From Bacillota bacterium (GTDB taxonomy: Bacteria > Bacillota > Clostridia > Oscillospirales > Ruminococcaceae): a stretch of 11,561 bases of DNA. The first letter of the stretch is position 1. Every line of letters starts with the position of its first letter. The position numbers and the translations under genes were made by a program. This document shows positions 1-7,111 of this stretch, piece by piece. The stretch is from NCBI GenBank assembly GCA_023443315.1, contig JAEZVA010000092.1, forward strand, positions 1 to 11,561, written 5' to 3'. The notes beneath the pieces were generated by a model, which was not told the DNA's origin, searched no databases, and was given only the letters and a program-made list of their open reading frames with translations.

Positions 1-64
1 CAGCTGGGAGAGCATCTGCCTTACAAGCAGAGGGTCACAGGTTCGAGCCCTGTTGTTCCCACCA
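1..64 (+). tRNA. tRNA-Val (TAC), 5' end missing
   Basis: The visible part begins inside the D arm, so about the first 12 nt lie outside the window. The anticodon stem 15-19/27-31 closes a seven-base loop with anticodon TAC at 22-24. The T arm (acagg/cctgt around TTCGAGC), the 3' acceptor strand at 54-60, discriminator A61 and an encoded CCA (62-64) are all present. It is the first visible gene of a five-tRNA array whose promoter must lie upstream of the window. Confidence 0.95.
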
Positions 65-67
65 CAT

Positions 68-144
68 GGCCTGGTAGTTCAGTTGGTTAGAACGCTAGCC
101 TGTCACGCTAGAGGTCAGGGGTTCGAGTCCCCTTCAGGTCGCCA
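68..144 (+). tRNA. tRNA-Asp (GTC)
   Basis: A complete 77-nt cloverleaf including encoded CCA. The anticodon stem ctagc/gctag (95-99/107-111) encloses anticodon GTC at 102-104. The acceptor stem pairs the seven bases from 68 with those ending at 140, using two G-T wobbles, and the discriminator is G141. It starts only 3 nt after tRNA-Val, so the array is probably one transcript cut by tRNA-processing nucleases. Confidence 0.97.
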
Positions 145-150
145 CAAAGT

Positions 151-226
<76 letters not shown>

Positions 227-231
227 TGTTT

Positions 232-307
232 GCGGGTTTAGCTCATTTGGTAGAGCGCCACCTTGCCAAGGTGGAGGTAGCGAGTTCGAACCTCGTAACC
301 CGCTCCA
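232..307 (+). tRNA. tRNA-Gly (GCC)
   Basis: A complete 76-nt tRNA with encoded CCA (305-307). The anticodon stem ccacc/ggtgg encloses loop TTGCCAA with GCC at 265-267. The acceptor stem gcgggtt/aacccgc is perfectly paired and the discriminator is T304, as is usual for bacterial glycine tRNAs. Confidence 0.97.
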
Positions 308-310
308 CAC

Positions 311-385
<75 letters not shown>

Positions 386-387
386 AC

Positions 388-421
388 AAAAAAACTTCCT
401 GTGTAAACAGGAAGTTTTTTT
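388..421. terminator. Bidirectional rho-independent terminator
   Basis: The stem cttcctg (395-401)/caggaag (408-414) has a six-base loop. It is flanked by seven A on the left and seven T on the right, so it can act on either strand. It lies between the tRNA array on the plus strand and the end of the phosphorylase gene on the minus strand (stop codon at 445-447), and probably ends both transcripts. Confidence 0.92.
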
Positions 422-444
422 GTTGTTGTTTCGTTTATTAAGGA

Positions 445-3405
445 CTATAGCAACAGCTCAACGGTATGCTCTTTGCCGTCGTTAAGAAGCGGGATAAGAG
501 AGTCAGCAAGAACGGCGCCATCGAGTTTCACTGTACAGCCATCCGCGCAACGTGCAAATCCTGCGTCCTTCTGTACGCTGATTACATAGGAGGTGTCTCC
601 TGTTTTCAGGGTATAACATAGGGTGGTGTCCCGGGGGCGAAGAAGCGGATGCAGCTTTAGTCCATCGGCGTGGTACTCGATGCCAAACGCCTCCATCAAA
701 GAAAGCAGCAGCCAGGTTGAGGTGCCGCTGAGTGTCGGACCAATGTTTTCGCCCGACTCATAATTGTTGTATTGCGTACAAAAACGCGGGTTGCCGCAGG
801 TAATAAAGGGCGCTGACAGTGTCTTGTAGGGCAGTATGACATCGATAACCCAGTATGCGGTTTCGGTCAAGCGTTTTGCAAGGGCAGGGTCTTTGACGGT
901 ATTTGCTGCCTTGAGCATAGCGGTTGCCGCCATGGTATTGGCATGCTTAAATACTCCGCCGTTCTCTCGGTCACCGAGGAAGTACAACGCGACCGCGATG
1001 CGGGGGGCGATGCGAGGATAATCCACACCGGTGCAAAGTCGGTAGCCGTAGGGCGTGCGCAGATGCTTGTCTATGGTGTCGAGCATCGTAGCAATCTGCT
1101 CATCGGTTGCAACATTGCCAAGCACAGACCAGGTAAACGAGTTCAAGAAGTAAGTTCCCTCTGCGCCGTCCTCGATGGCTAGGGTGTCGCCTTTTGCACC
1201 AAGGTAGTCAAGCCCATTTCCGCGGTTAAACAATACACGGGCAAAATAGTCGCCCTTCCATGTATCCTTTTGCAGGCGATCTGCTAAGTCGGCGCCCAGC
1301 GTAGAATAGTATTTTGCCTCGTTTGTGTTGCCCTTGGCAGCAGCAAGCTTAACGGCGATATCGATGGCTACCTTAAGCAGAAAGCCGTTCATAATGCTCT
1401 CGGAAAGGTCGCTCTTCAAGGGTTCGCCATACTGACCGCCCTGTTCGATCTGTTTGTCATACGCCTTTTCCTTTTCAACGCCGTTTAGGCAATCGGGGTC
1501 AACATGCAAACAGTCGTTCCAGTCTGCCGCGTCGATGAGAGGGAAGCCATGCTTACCAACCGAGATCTTCGCGGAGTAGGTGATAATTGCGCACAGTGTC
1601 TCCCACAAGGGGCGTGTTCCGCCGTCGGCAATCGCAATCTTCTGATCCAGAAATGCAAGGTCGCCCGTTAGGTCGATATAGCGTCCGACCGCTTGCAACA
1701 GCCAAAGACTGTCGTCTGAGTACACACCGGGCTCTTTGCCTTTCCAATAGAAGTTGTGGTTTGCATAGCCCATGGCATACACGTTGGATGCCCATTCACT
1801 GATTAGCTGACGAACAAAGTCGGGGCGTCCCATGCCGACAAAATAGTACATCGACGCGAAAACATCCTGAATCTCTCGAAAGCCAATCTCACGGTAGCCC
1901 TTTTGCGTTTGATCAAAGGAACGGGATACAAAGGTTTGATAAAATACCTGAAACGGTAGGTTGTGGTTGCAGTAGCTGTCAAAAAGGGGATTGTTGCTGT
2001 TAACCGAGAGATAAGTAGCGTACTTGGTACAGAACGATTGCACTTCATTAAGCGAATCTAGTATCGCATTTTGGCGTGAAAAGCGGTCGAGCAATGCGGC
2101 AATCTGTGTACGGGTGGTCTGCACAACGTCGTAGTTGTCCTCCACCACTTCGGATATCAACCCCGTAAAGTTATCGATGCTCACCGAGTCTCCCTTGTTT
2201 ACGCAGAAGGGAACCCCTACGGCGAAAAAGCCGGGACCCTTACGGGTATGATGATTTGGGAGCGCCCCCGCAAATTCCGGTTTTTTAAGCGAGCCGGAAC
2301 CAACGAGCTCATCATACTTAAAGCAGAAGCTGTCGGGGTAAACAACCTTGCCATTCTGGTGCAGAATGGTCGAATGAAAGCGCACATTACCCTTCTCCCA
2401 GGGAGGGTTGTAGTCGTAGCTAACAGCGGCAATATTACCATCATCATCGTACAGAACCTCAGATTGACAGATTACCGTGGTGTAGATGATGTCCTGCATC
2501 AGCGCGTGTGTGGCAGGAGTTCCAAACATGCCAGTATATACAATGCGCAGGTCTCGGGCGGTTACACCCTTGTTTTTTATTTCAACAAGCTGTGCCTCGG
2601 TAGCAAGGGGCAGCCCTTCATACTGGGGTAGGATAAAGATGGTGCGGCGTATTACAAGTCCGCAGTTAGTTTTGTATTCGATTATTGTATGGTTATTCGA
2701 ATGGATGCAGCGTGCGGATAAAATACCATTGTCCTCTGGTGCGCCAGAATAGAAGATGACCTTGCCGTTTTCCACAAGATAGAACTGGCGGTTGGCGGGG
2801 TTTCCGTTCTCCTCCGGTCTGTAGTCCCAACGGGTGGCAAGAACCTGTGTATCCGCATGGGAACGAAAGCTGCCGCGCCCCAGCCGGTCGACTACGGCCT
2901 TGGGTGTACTCTGCAGCGGACGCTGAAAGCCCATTCGGTTACCGATAAGCATATTGGTATAATAATTGGGTCCCGGCTGAGGGGACTTTAAATCACAGAT
3001 ATGTTGCCCTTTTTCATCAAGCGTTCCGCCCCAGCCAAGAGACTGGGAGATGATTGCACACATTCTTGCCTGAGCATCCTCAGAAAGTGGCAAGAGAGAG
3101 GCACTTCCGCCTAAACCAACCAACACACAAACCGATTGATCTTCATTATTCCATCGCACCAATGCGGATTGTTTACTTGTGAACGCGCGTTCAAAAACAG
3201 CGCACAAAAGCTCGTCCGCAATTAGCGCCCCAATTACCGGTGTGTAAAAGGGCAGCCCGTCTACGCCTGCTGCGATGTCAAAACAATCTCCCCGCGCAAA
3301 TACCGCAGAAGCATGATCCGAAAGCTCTATTCCCAATTGCTCGCAAAGCGTCGATGCGGGAGAGATGTGGACGCCCCGTGCCTTGATGCTGGAAGTAATC
3401 ATCAT
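445..3405 (-). CDS. Cellodextrin phosphorylase, GH94 family
   Basis: The likely reaction is reversible phosphorolysis of cello-oligosaccharides, giving alpha-glucose 1-phosphate and a chain shortened by one glucose (EC 2.4.1.49), in the cytoplasm. The 986-aa length is close to that of the Clostridium thermocellum enzyme (about 984 aa, from memory), and long blocks look alike from end to end, such as those around residues 145-190 (GRGSFRSHADTQVLATR) and 495-515 (KGYREIGFREIQD). The GH94 acid motif DWND is at residues 628-631; the second Asp (631) matches the family general acid. A Ser-Gly-Thr loop near residues 889-896 fits the phosphate site. No signal peptide is visible. Two tandem ATG codons (3405, 3402) follow a GAGG at 3411-3414, and either could start translation. 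No transporter or second sugar enzyme is adjacent, so uptake must be encoded elsewhere. A different chain-length preference, or laminaribiose-type specificity, cannot be excluded without assay. Confidence 0.93.
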   Translation of the reverse strand: MMITSSIKARGVHISPASTLCEQLGIELSDHASAVFARGDCFDIAAGVDGLPFYTPVIGALIADELLCAVFERAFTSKQSALVRWNNEDQSVCVLVGLGGSASLLPLSEDAQARMCAIISQSLGWGGTLDEKGQHICDLKSPQPGPNYYTNMLIGNRMGFQRPLQSTPKAVVDRLGRGSFRSHADTQVLATRWDYRPEENGNPANRQFYLVENGKVIFYSGAPEDNGILSARCIHSNNHTIIEYKTNCGLVIRRTIFILPQYEGLPLATEAQLVEIKNKGVTARDLRIVYTGMFGTPATHALMQDIIYTTVICQSEVLYDDDGNIAAVSYDYNPPWEKGNVRFHSTILHQNGKVVYPDSFCFKYDELVGSGSLKKPEFAGALPNHHTRKGPGFFAVGVPFCVNKGDSVSIDNFTGLISEVVEDNYDVVQTTRTQIAALLDRFSRQNAILDSLNEVQSFCTKYATYLSVNSNNPLFDSYCNHNLPFQVFYQTFVSRSFDQTQKGYREIGFREIQDVFASMYYFVGMGRPDFVRQLISEWASNVYAMGYANHNFYWKGKEPGVYSDDSLWLLQAVGRYIDLTGDLAFLDQKIAIADGGTRPLWETLCAIITYSAKISVGKHGFPLIDAADWNDCLHVDPDCLNGVEKEKAYDKQIEQGGQYGEPLKSDLSESIMNGFLLKVAIDIAVKLAAAKGNTNEAKYYSTLGADLADRLQKDTWKGDYFARVLFNRGNGLDYLGAKGDTLAIEDGAEGTYFLNSFTWSVLGNVATDEQIATMLDTIDKHLRTPYGYRLCTGVDYPRIAPRIAVALYFLGDRENGGVFKHANTMAATAMLKAANTVKDPALAKRLTETAYWVIDVILPYKTLSAPFITCGNPRFCTQYNNYESGENIGPTLSGTSTWLLLSLMEAFGIEYHADGLKLHPLLRPRDTTLCYTLKTGDTSYVISVQKDAGFARCADGCTVKLDGAVLADSLIPLLNDGKEHTVELLL

Positions 3406-3463
3406 TGTTTCCTCACTTTTGCCTGTATTTTTGTTAACATCATCATAATACGGAGATATCTTT

Positions 3464-3493
3464 ATTTTAAACCTTTTTATAGACTATGTGCAA
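3464..3493 (-). promoter_or_regulatory. Predicted promoter of the phosphorylase gene
   Basis: Read on the minus strand, TTGCAC (3493-3488), an 18-nt spacer and TAAAAT (3469-3464) form a plausible sigma-A promoter. It would give a leader of about 50 nt before the ATG at 3405. The -35 box overlaps the outer end of the left arm of the inverted repeat at 3489-3534, so a protein bound there would directly affect initiation. The -35 matches consensus at only three of six positions, so this is a prediction. Confidence 0.5.
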
Positions 3494-3534
3494 GGGGCAA
3501 ATACATATCTCACGGTGTTTCTTTGCCCCTTGCA
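3489..3534. repeat. Perfect 13-bp inverted repeat, candidate operator
   Basis: The arms TGCAAGGGGCAAA (3489-3501) and TTTGCCCCTTGCA (3522-3534) are perfect inverted copies separated by 20 bp. Their centres are 33 bp apart, about three helical turns, so two bound proteins would lie on the same face of the DNA. The outer end of each arm is part of a -35 box, one facing each divergent gene. No T-run follows on either strand, which argues against a terminator. Its role as an operator is inferred; which protein binds is unknown. Confidence 0.6.
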
Positions 3535-3558
3535 AAATAATGTGATAATATTTATAAT
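3530..3558 (+). promoter_or_regulatory. Predicted promoter P1 for padR operon
   Basis: TTGCAA (3530-3535), a 17-nt spacer and TATAAT (3553-3558) form a good sigma-A promoter with a perfect -10 box. Its -35 overlaps the right arm of the inverted repeat. Transcription from about 3565 would give a leader of about 50 nt carrying the ribosome binding site at 3601-3607. Confidence 0.6.
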
Positions 3559-3564
3559 AACATA

Positions 3565-3594
3565 TTGACATTAGTGTATGCCACACAGTATAAT
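3565..3594 (+). promoter_or_regulatory. Predicted promoter P2 for padR operon, full consensus boxes
   Basis: TTGACA (3565-3570), an 18-nt spacer and TATAAT (3589-3594) match both sigma-A hexamers perfectly. The expected start near 3601 would place the AGGAGGT ribosome binding site at the very 5' end of the transcript, leaving a leader of only about 13 nt. The in-frame ATG codons at 3578 and 3593 lie inside this promoter, which argues against their use as starts. Confidence 0.65.
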
Positions 3595-3600
3595 GCAGGT

Positions 3601-3616
3601 AGGAGGTGGTATCTTG
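3601..3616 (+). promoter_or_regulatory. Ribosome binding site fixing the TTG start of padR
   Basis: AGGAGGT at 3601-3607 is a near-perfect Shine-Dalgarno sequence, and the TTG codon at 3614 lies 6 nt downstream. The earlier in-frame ATG codons at 3578 and 3593 have no such site in front of them. Confidence 0.8.
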
Positions 3617-3970
3617 GCGGACAAAGAGTTATATGAGTCGTTGTTGTTGGAGCTGCGGCGGGGTACGTTGGTGCTTTCTGTGCTAAGCCAGCTTTCTACA
3701 CCTAAGTATGGCTATGTGCTGGTGCAACAGCTATGTGAAAAAGGAATAACAGTAGATGCAGGAACACTTTACCCACTTCTGCGCCGTCTGGAGTCGCAAG
3801 GTTTGCTGACCAGTGAGTGGGAGACAACCGGGGCAAAACCGCGCAAGTATTATTCTCGTAACGAATACGGCACCGAGCTGTATCTGAAGCTTCGCGCCAG
3901 CTGGATAGAGATAAATAACGGTATGAATCAACTGTTTACGGAAGGGGAGAGTGACGATGTCGGCGAATGA
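3614..3970 (+). CDS. PadR-family transcriptional regulator
   Basis: A 118-aa protein made almost entirely of a PadR winged helix-turn-helix. After a short N-terminal helix (ADKELYESLLLELRRG), the first helices cover TLVLSVLSQL, the recognition helix region is GTLYPLLRRLE, and the wing ends in PRKYYSRNEYG, a hallmark PadR pattern. It should act as a small dimeric DNA-binding repressor. The TTG start is chosen from the strong Shine-Dalgarno site at 3601-3607; an upstream ATG at 3578 would add 12 residues but overlaps a promoter. The stop codon overlaps the next gene by 14 nt, so the two are probably translationally coupled. PadR regulators often control their own operon. Here the divergent phosphorylase gene is a second possible target, which is inference. 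The inducing ligand is unknown. Confidence 0.9.
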   Translation: MADKELYESLLLELRRGTLVLSVLSQLSTPKYGYVLVQQLCEKGITVDAGTLYPLLRRLESQGLLTSEWETTGAKPRKYYSRNEYGTELYLKLRASWIEINNGMNQLFTEGESDDVGE

Positions 3971-4982
3971 AATGTATCTAGACGAGATCAGTAACCGATA
4001 TATCTATGCGGTTACAAAGCGCCTGCCTCGTTCTCAGCGGGAGGATATCAAGCGAGAACTGCGGAGCTTAATCGACGATCTGCTGGCGGAACGATGTCAG
4101 GGCAACGAACCAACCGCAAAGGAGATAGACGAGGTGCTTATGGGGCTTGGTGCGCCCGAAAAGCTTGCTGCACAATATACCCAGCATCCGCAATACCTCA
4201 TTGGTCCAGAATTATTCGAAACGTATCGCTATATTATGGTTCTAGTTTTAATCTGTGTAGCCTTCGGCATGACAATTGCCCATGGAATCTTGGCTTTTTT
4301 ATCACCGCAAGAAAACACACTTGTATTGTTTGGAAACTATATTTTTTCTGTGTATATGGCGATTATCAACGCGTTTGCCTTTACAACGATTGCATTTGTG
4401 ATTTCTGATTATCTCAGTAAAAGAAGCAATAATAAAACAAAGGAAATGTGGTATCCCAATATGCTGCCACAGTTGCCGGAAGCGGCTAAGGGCATCAAAC
4501 GGTCAGAGCCGATTGTGGAAATCGTGTTTCACATTGTGGGCATTATTCTGTTTAATGCGGTACCCTGGCTTTTTGGTGCCATCTTTTTCTACGACGAAAC
4601 ATTGCGTATTGTTCCCGTGTTTAATCTTGAATACCTAAAAACAGTGGTGATATGGTTTAATATTTGTACCGCATTGGGCATCATACGCGAAACGGCAAAG
4701 CTGCTGATTGGCAGATATACGGTACAGCTATCGATTATTGTTTCACTACTTAATGTGGCGTCACTGGCTATCATCGTGCCTGTGTTAAAGACACCGCAGA
4801 TCTGGAACCATAACTTCATCCGCGATATTACCCTTGCAAGCATGGGGGCTGATATTGCTGTTCTCTCAACCTTCTGGAGCACATTTACCGGTTGTTTTTA
4901 TTTGGTGCTTATCTTTGCGTTTATTGTTGATACGGTTACCATCGTTGTAAATACAATTAAGGCACAGAGAGATTCGTTTTAA
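3957..4982 (+). CDS. HAAS/DUF1700-like membrane protein, PadR partner
   Basis: A 341-aa protein. The first 75 residues are soluble and helical (YLDEISNRYIYAVTKRLPRSQREDIKRELRSLIDD, then EIDEVLMGLGAPEKLAAQY). This matches the HAAS/DUF1700 type of N-terminal domain often encoded next to PadR regulators. About six membrane-spanning segments follow: near residues 90-113, 122-148, 185-210, 223-245, 255-277 and 310-330. The ATG at 3957 is chosen because the AGGGGAG at 3943-3949 is 7 nt upstream; a GTG at 3951 is too close to that site. The first codons overlap the end of padR, indicating one transcript. In related pairs the membrane protein is thought to sense or respond to an envelope signal, but the mechanism is not established. 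Nothing catalytic is visible. Confidence 0.8.
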   Translation: MSANEMYLDEISNRYIYAVTKRLPRSQREDIKRELRSLIDDLLAERCQGNEPTAKEIDEVLMGLGAPEKLAAQYTQHPQYLIGPELFETYRYIMVLVLICVAFGMTIAHGILAFLSPQENTLVLFGNYIFSVYMAIINAFAFTTIAFVISDYLSKRSNNKTKEMWYPNMLPQLPEAAKGIKRSEPIVEIVFHIVGIILFNAVPWLFGAIFFYDETLRIVPVFNLEYLKTVVIWFNICTALGIIRETAKLLIGRYTVQLSIIVSLLNVASLAIIVPVLKTPQIWNHNFIRDITLASMGADIAVLSTFWSTFTGCFYLVLIFAFIVDTVTIVVNTIKAQRDSF

Positions 4983-5034
4983 TAGCGTTACTGCAACTCG
5001 ACTGGTTTTTGTATAAGCGAGAGGATTTTTTATA

Positions 5035-6126
5035 ATGGATTTTATTAAACAACAGCGTACAGTATGGCAGTATCTGCGTGAGACCAAAAAGCCTGTCGTA
5101 TTATATGGAATGGGCGACGGAGCGGAGAAGATACGAAAGGCTTGTGCGCAACAAAGCATAACAATTAGCGATATCTTTGCAAGTGATGAATATGTGCGAG
5201 GGCATTCCTTTGCAGGCTTTCGGGTTAAACGGCTTTCGGAGATTCAGGAAATATATAATGATTTTGTTATCGTCGTTTGCTTTGCGGTTCACGATGATGG
5301 GATGTTAAATAGATTATATGAACTGGATACGCGGTATGAGCTGTACGCGCCGGACGTTCCTGTTGCGGGTGAGGGGCTGTTTGATGACACCTATGTAAAA
5401 GCGCATGAGGTGGAGTTAACCGAGACCTATGCACTTTTGGAGGATGACTGGTCACGTCAGGTATTTAAGCAGCTAATCGACTATAAGCTAACGGGGAGAA
5501 TCAAGCTATTAAAGGCGTGCACCACTCCGAAATCGGATGCACTACTCAAAATCATTGGGCCCAAACCGAACGAGCATTATGTCGATCTGGGTGCTTACGA
5601 CGGGGACACAATTAGGGAGTTGCTGGGGTACACCGGCGGCGCATTTGCCCATATTACCGCGCTGGAGCCGGACGCAAAAAACTTTCGTAAGCTACAGCTC
5701 AAATTGGAACAGCAGCTAACGCCCTCTGACAGAAGAAAAGTTGCTGCATACAACCTGCTCGCACACAAAAACCGTGATACATTGTATTTTGACTCTCGGG
5801 CGGGTAGAAACTCCGCTCTCTCAAGCAACACCGTGCGAAGTGTCGCAAAAGAGGCCGACTCGGTGGACAATCTGCTTCGGGGGTGTGATACCCCCGCGAC
5901 CATAATCAAATTTGATGTAGAGGGCGCAGAGTACGACGCGCTGCTTGGTTGTGCACAAACCATACAAAGGGATGCGCCGCGGCTAATTGTATCCGCATAC
6001 CACCGCAACGAGGATTTGTTTGTCCTACCACGCCTTATTAAGCAACTAAACCCTAACTATCGCATCTATCTGCGGAAACACCCATACATTCCGGCGTGGG
6101 ATGTTAATCTGTATGTTACAACATAA
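5035..6126 (+). CDS. FkbM-family SAM-dependent methyltransferase with extra N-terminal domain
   Basis: A 363-aa cytoplasmic protein with two parts. Residues 1-110 resemble a Rossmann-like nucleotide-binding fold, with VVLYGMGDGAEKI at 21-33. Residues 160-363 are an FkbM-type methyltransferase: SAM motif I VDLGAYDG at 183-190, the acidic ALEPD at 209-213, and the family motif IKFDVEGAEYDAL at 291-303. FkbM enzymes generally O-methylate sugars or related small molecules; the substrate here is not evident. The ATG follows GAGG at 5021-5024 by 10 nt. The gene lies 52 nt after the HAAS-like gene with no terminator between, so it is probably part of the same operon. No glycosyltransferase or capsule cluster lies nearby. 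Methyltransferase fold confidence is high; the N-terminal domain assignment is moderate. Confidence 0.88.
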   Translation: MDFIKQQRTVWQYLRETKKPVVLYGMGDGAEKIRKACAQQSITISDIFASDEYVRGHSFAGFRVKRLSEIQEIYNDFVIVVCFAVHDDGMLNRLYELDTRYELYAPDVPVAGEGLFDDTYVKAHEVELTETYALLEDDWSRQVFKQLIDYKLTGRIKLLKACTTPKSDALLKIIGPKPNEHYVDLGAYDGDTIRELLGYTGGAFAHITALEPDAKNFRKLQLKLEQQLTPSDRRKVAAYNLLAHKNRDTLYFDSRAGRNSALSSNTVRSVAKEADSVDNLLRGCDTPATIIKFDVEGAEYDALLGCAQTIQRDAPRLIVSAYHRNEDLFVLPRLIKQLNPNYRIYLRKHPYIPAWDVNLYVTT

Positions 6127-6172
6127 AATAAACAATGGCGTTTGCGTGTGGTGCAAACGCCATTGTTTATTT
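6126..6172. terminator. Shared 20-bp hairpin between convergent genes
   Basis: The arms at 6126-6145 and 6153-6172 are perfect 20-bp inverted copies around a seven-base loop, GTGTGGT. The outer part is A/T-rich, so each strand ends in a run such as TTTATTT, consistent with intrinsic termination both ways. The left arm begins at the last base of the methyltransferase stop codon (6124-6126). The right arm contains the whole stop codon of the hydrolase gene (6167-6169 on the minus strand). Confidence 0.85.
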
Positions 6173-7096
6173 GAACCCGTTTAAGAATTCATCCAATTGT
6201 TTTTTATAGTGTTCCTTGTCTATGGCATACACGTCGGGATGTGCGGCGTTTACGTGAATATATAAGCGGTCAAGGGGGTTGTTTTTCGCTTCATACATCC
6301 GATGCGCGCAGGAATAGGGGATGATTCGGTCTCCTTTCGAGTGGATAAACAGGGTGGGGATATCCCGTCCCGCTCCAAACGCGGTTTGAATAGGAGCGAC
6401 GGAGTTTGGGTCGAACGATAAGAACAAGCGGACAATCAGCCGAACCAAGGCATATACGGGGCGCGCAAAAACCCCTAATCTGCTAAGTTGATACAGGATA
6501 AAGTCATTGAGCCGATCAAAAGGGCAATCCGCTACGATAAATCGAATATCTTGCCGGTGCTCAGCCACGCTAAGAACGGTAGCGGCGCCCATCGAATGTC
6601 CCATTAAGCCAAACTCCGCATTATCGCCGAGACGTTGGCGTAAATAACTAAGCCATGCAGATAAATCGGACTTCTCAAAATAACCGTAGGAGCAAGCACG
6701 TCCGCCGCTCAGCCCGTGTGCGCGCTGGTCAATGGCAAGCAGATTATAGCCGTGGGCAGTAAACAACGGGGCATACTGTAGACCGATGATGTGACTGGCG
6801 CGTATACCGTGAACCAGAACCACCGTTTTGTTTGAGCCTGGAAAAAGGTTTGCAAAATAGCCGATAAGCGGTGTGCCGTTTACCCCTGTTATCTCTATGC
6901 GCTCGAGGATGTCGGTTGGGATGATGTCTGTGTACAACGTGCCTTTTTGTGCCAGGATATCAAGCGAATCTTGATAGCTTTGATTCTTCGTAAAGAATAA
7001 TAGCTTTACACACACCAATGCCGACAATATCAGAAACAAAGCGGATAATGCAGCAGCCGATAGCAGAACTACTTTTAGTAAGGCTAACAATGTCAT
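6167..7096 (-). CDS. Membrane-anchored alpha/beta hydrolase
   Basis: A 309-aa protein with a hydrophobic N-terminal segment at about residues 3-34, probably an uncleaved membrane anchor, then an alpha/beta hydrolase domain. The oxyanion motif VVLVHG is near residues 92-97, the nucleophile elbow GHSMG has Ser168, and the acid Asp256 (HSKGDRIIP) and His286 (NAAHPDV) complete a full catalytic triad. The fold suggests an esterase, lipase or peptidase; the substrate is unknown. The ATG at 7096 is preferred because GGAGG (7110-7106) is 9 nt upstream; an in-frame TTG at 7102 is too close to that site. It starts 15 nt after the rarA stop codon, so it is very likely co-transcribed with rarA and would share its SOS control if the LexA box is real. 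Confidence 0.88.
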   Translation of the reverse strand: MTLLALLKVVLLSAAALSALFLILSALVCVKLLFFTKNQSYQDSLDILAQKGTLYTDIIPTDILERIEITGVNGTPLIGYFANLFPGSNKTVVLVHGIRASHIIGLQYAPLFTAHGYNLLAIDQRAHGLSGGRACSYGYFEKSDLSAWLSYLRQRLGDNAEFGLMGHSMGAATVLSVAEHRQDIRFIVADCPFDRLNDFILYQLSRLGVFARPVYALVRLIVRLFLSFDPNSVAPIQTAFGAGRDIPTLFIHSKGDRIIPYSCAHRMYEAKNNPLDRLYIHVNAAHPDVYAIDKEHYKKQLDEFLNGFK

Positions 7097-7111
7097 GAGC
7101 AAAATCCTCCA

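Noticed and set aside
2248..2631. 127-codon frame opposite the phosphorylase gene
   Set aside because: The phosphorylase is clearly homologous to its family across this stretch; the opposite frame has no supported start or domain.
3489..3534. The 13-bp inverted repeat as a transcription terminator
   Set aside because: It lies between divergent genes, has a 20-nt loop and has no T-run on either strand.
3578..3613. Upstream ATG starts for the PadR protein
   Set aside because: They lie within a full-consensus promoter and lack a ribosome binding site, while a strong site precedes the TTG at 3614.
5595..6008. 137-codon frame opposite the methyltransferase gene
   Set aside because: It covers the strongly conserved SAM and FkbM motifs on the other strand and is serine-rich with no recognisable domain, so it is a shadow.
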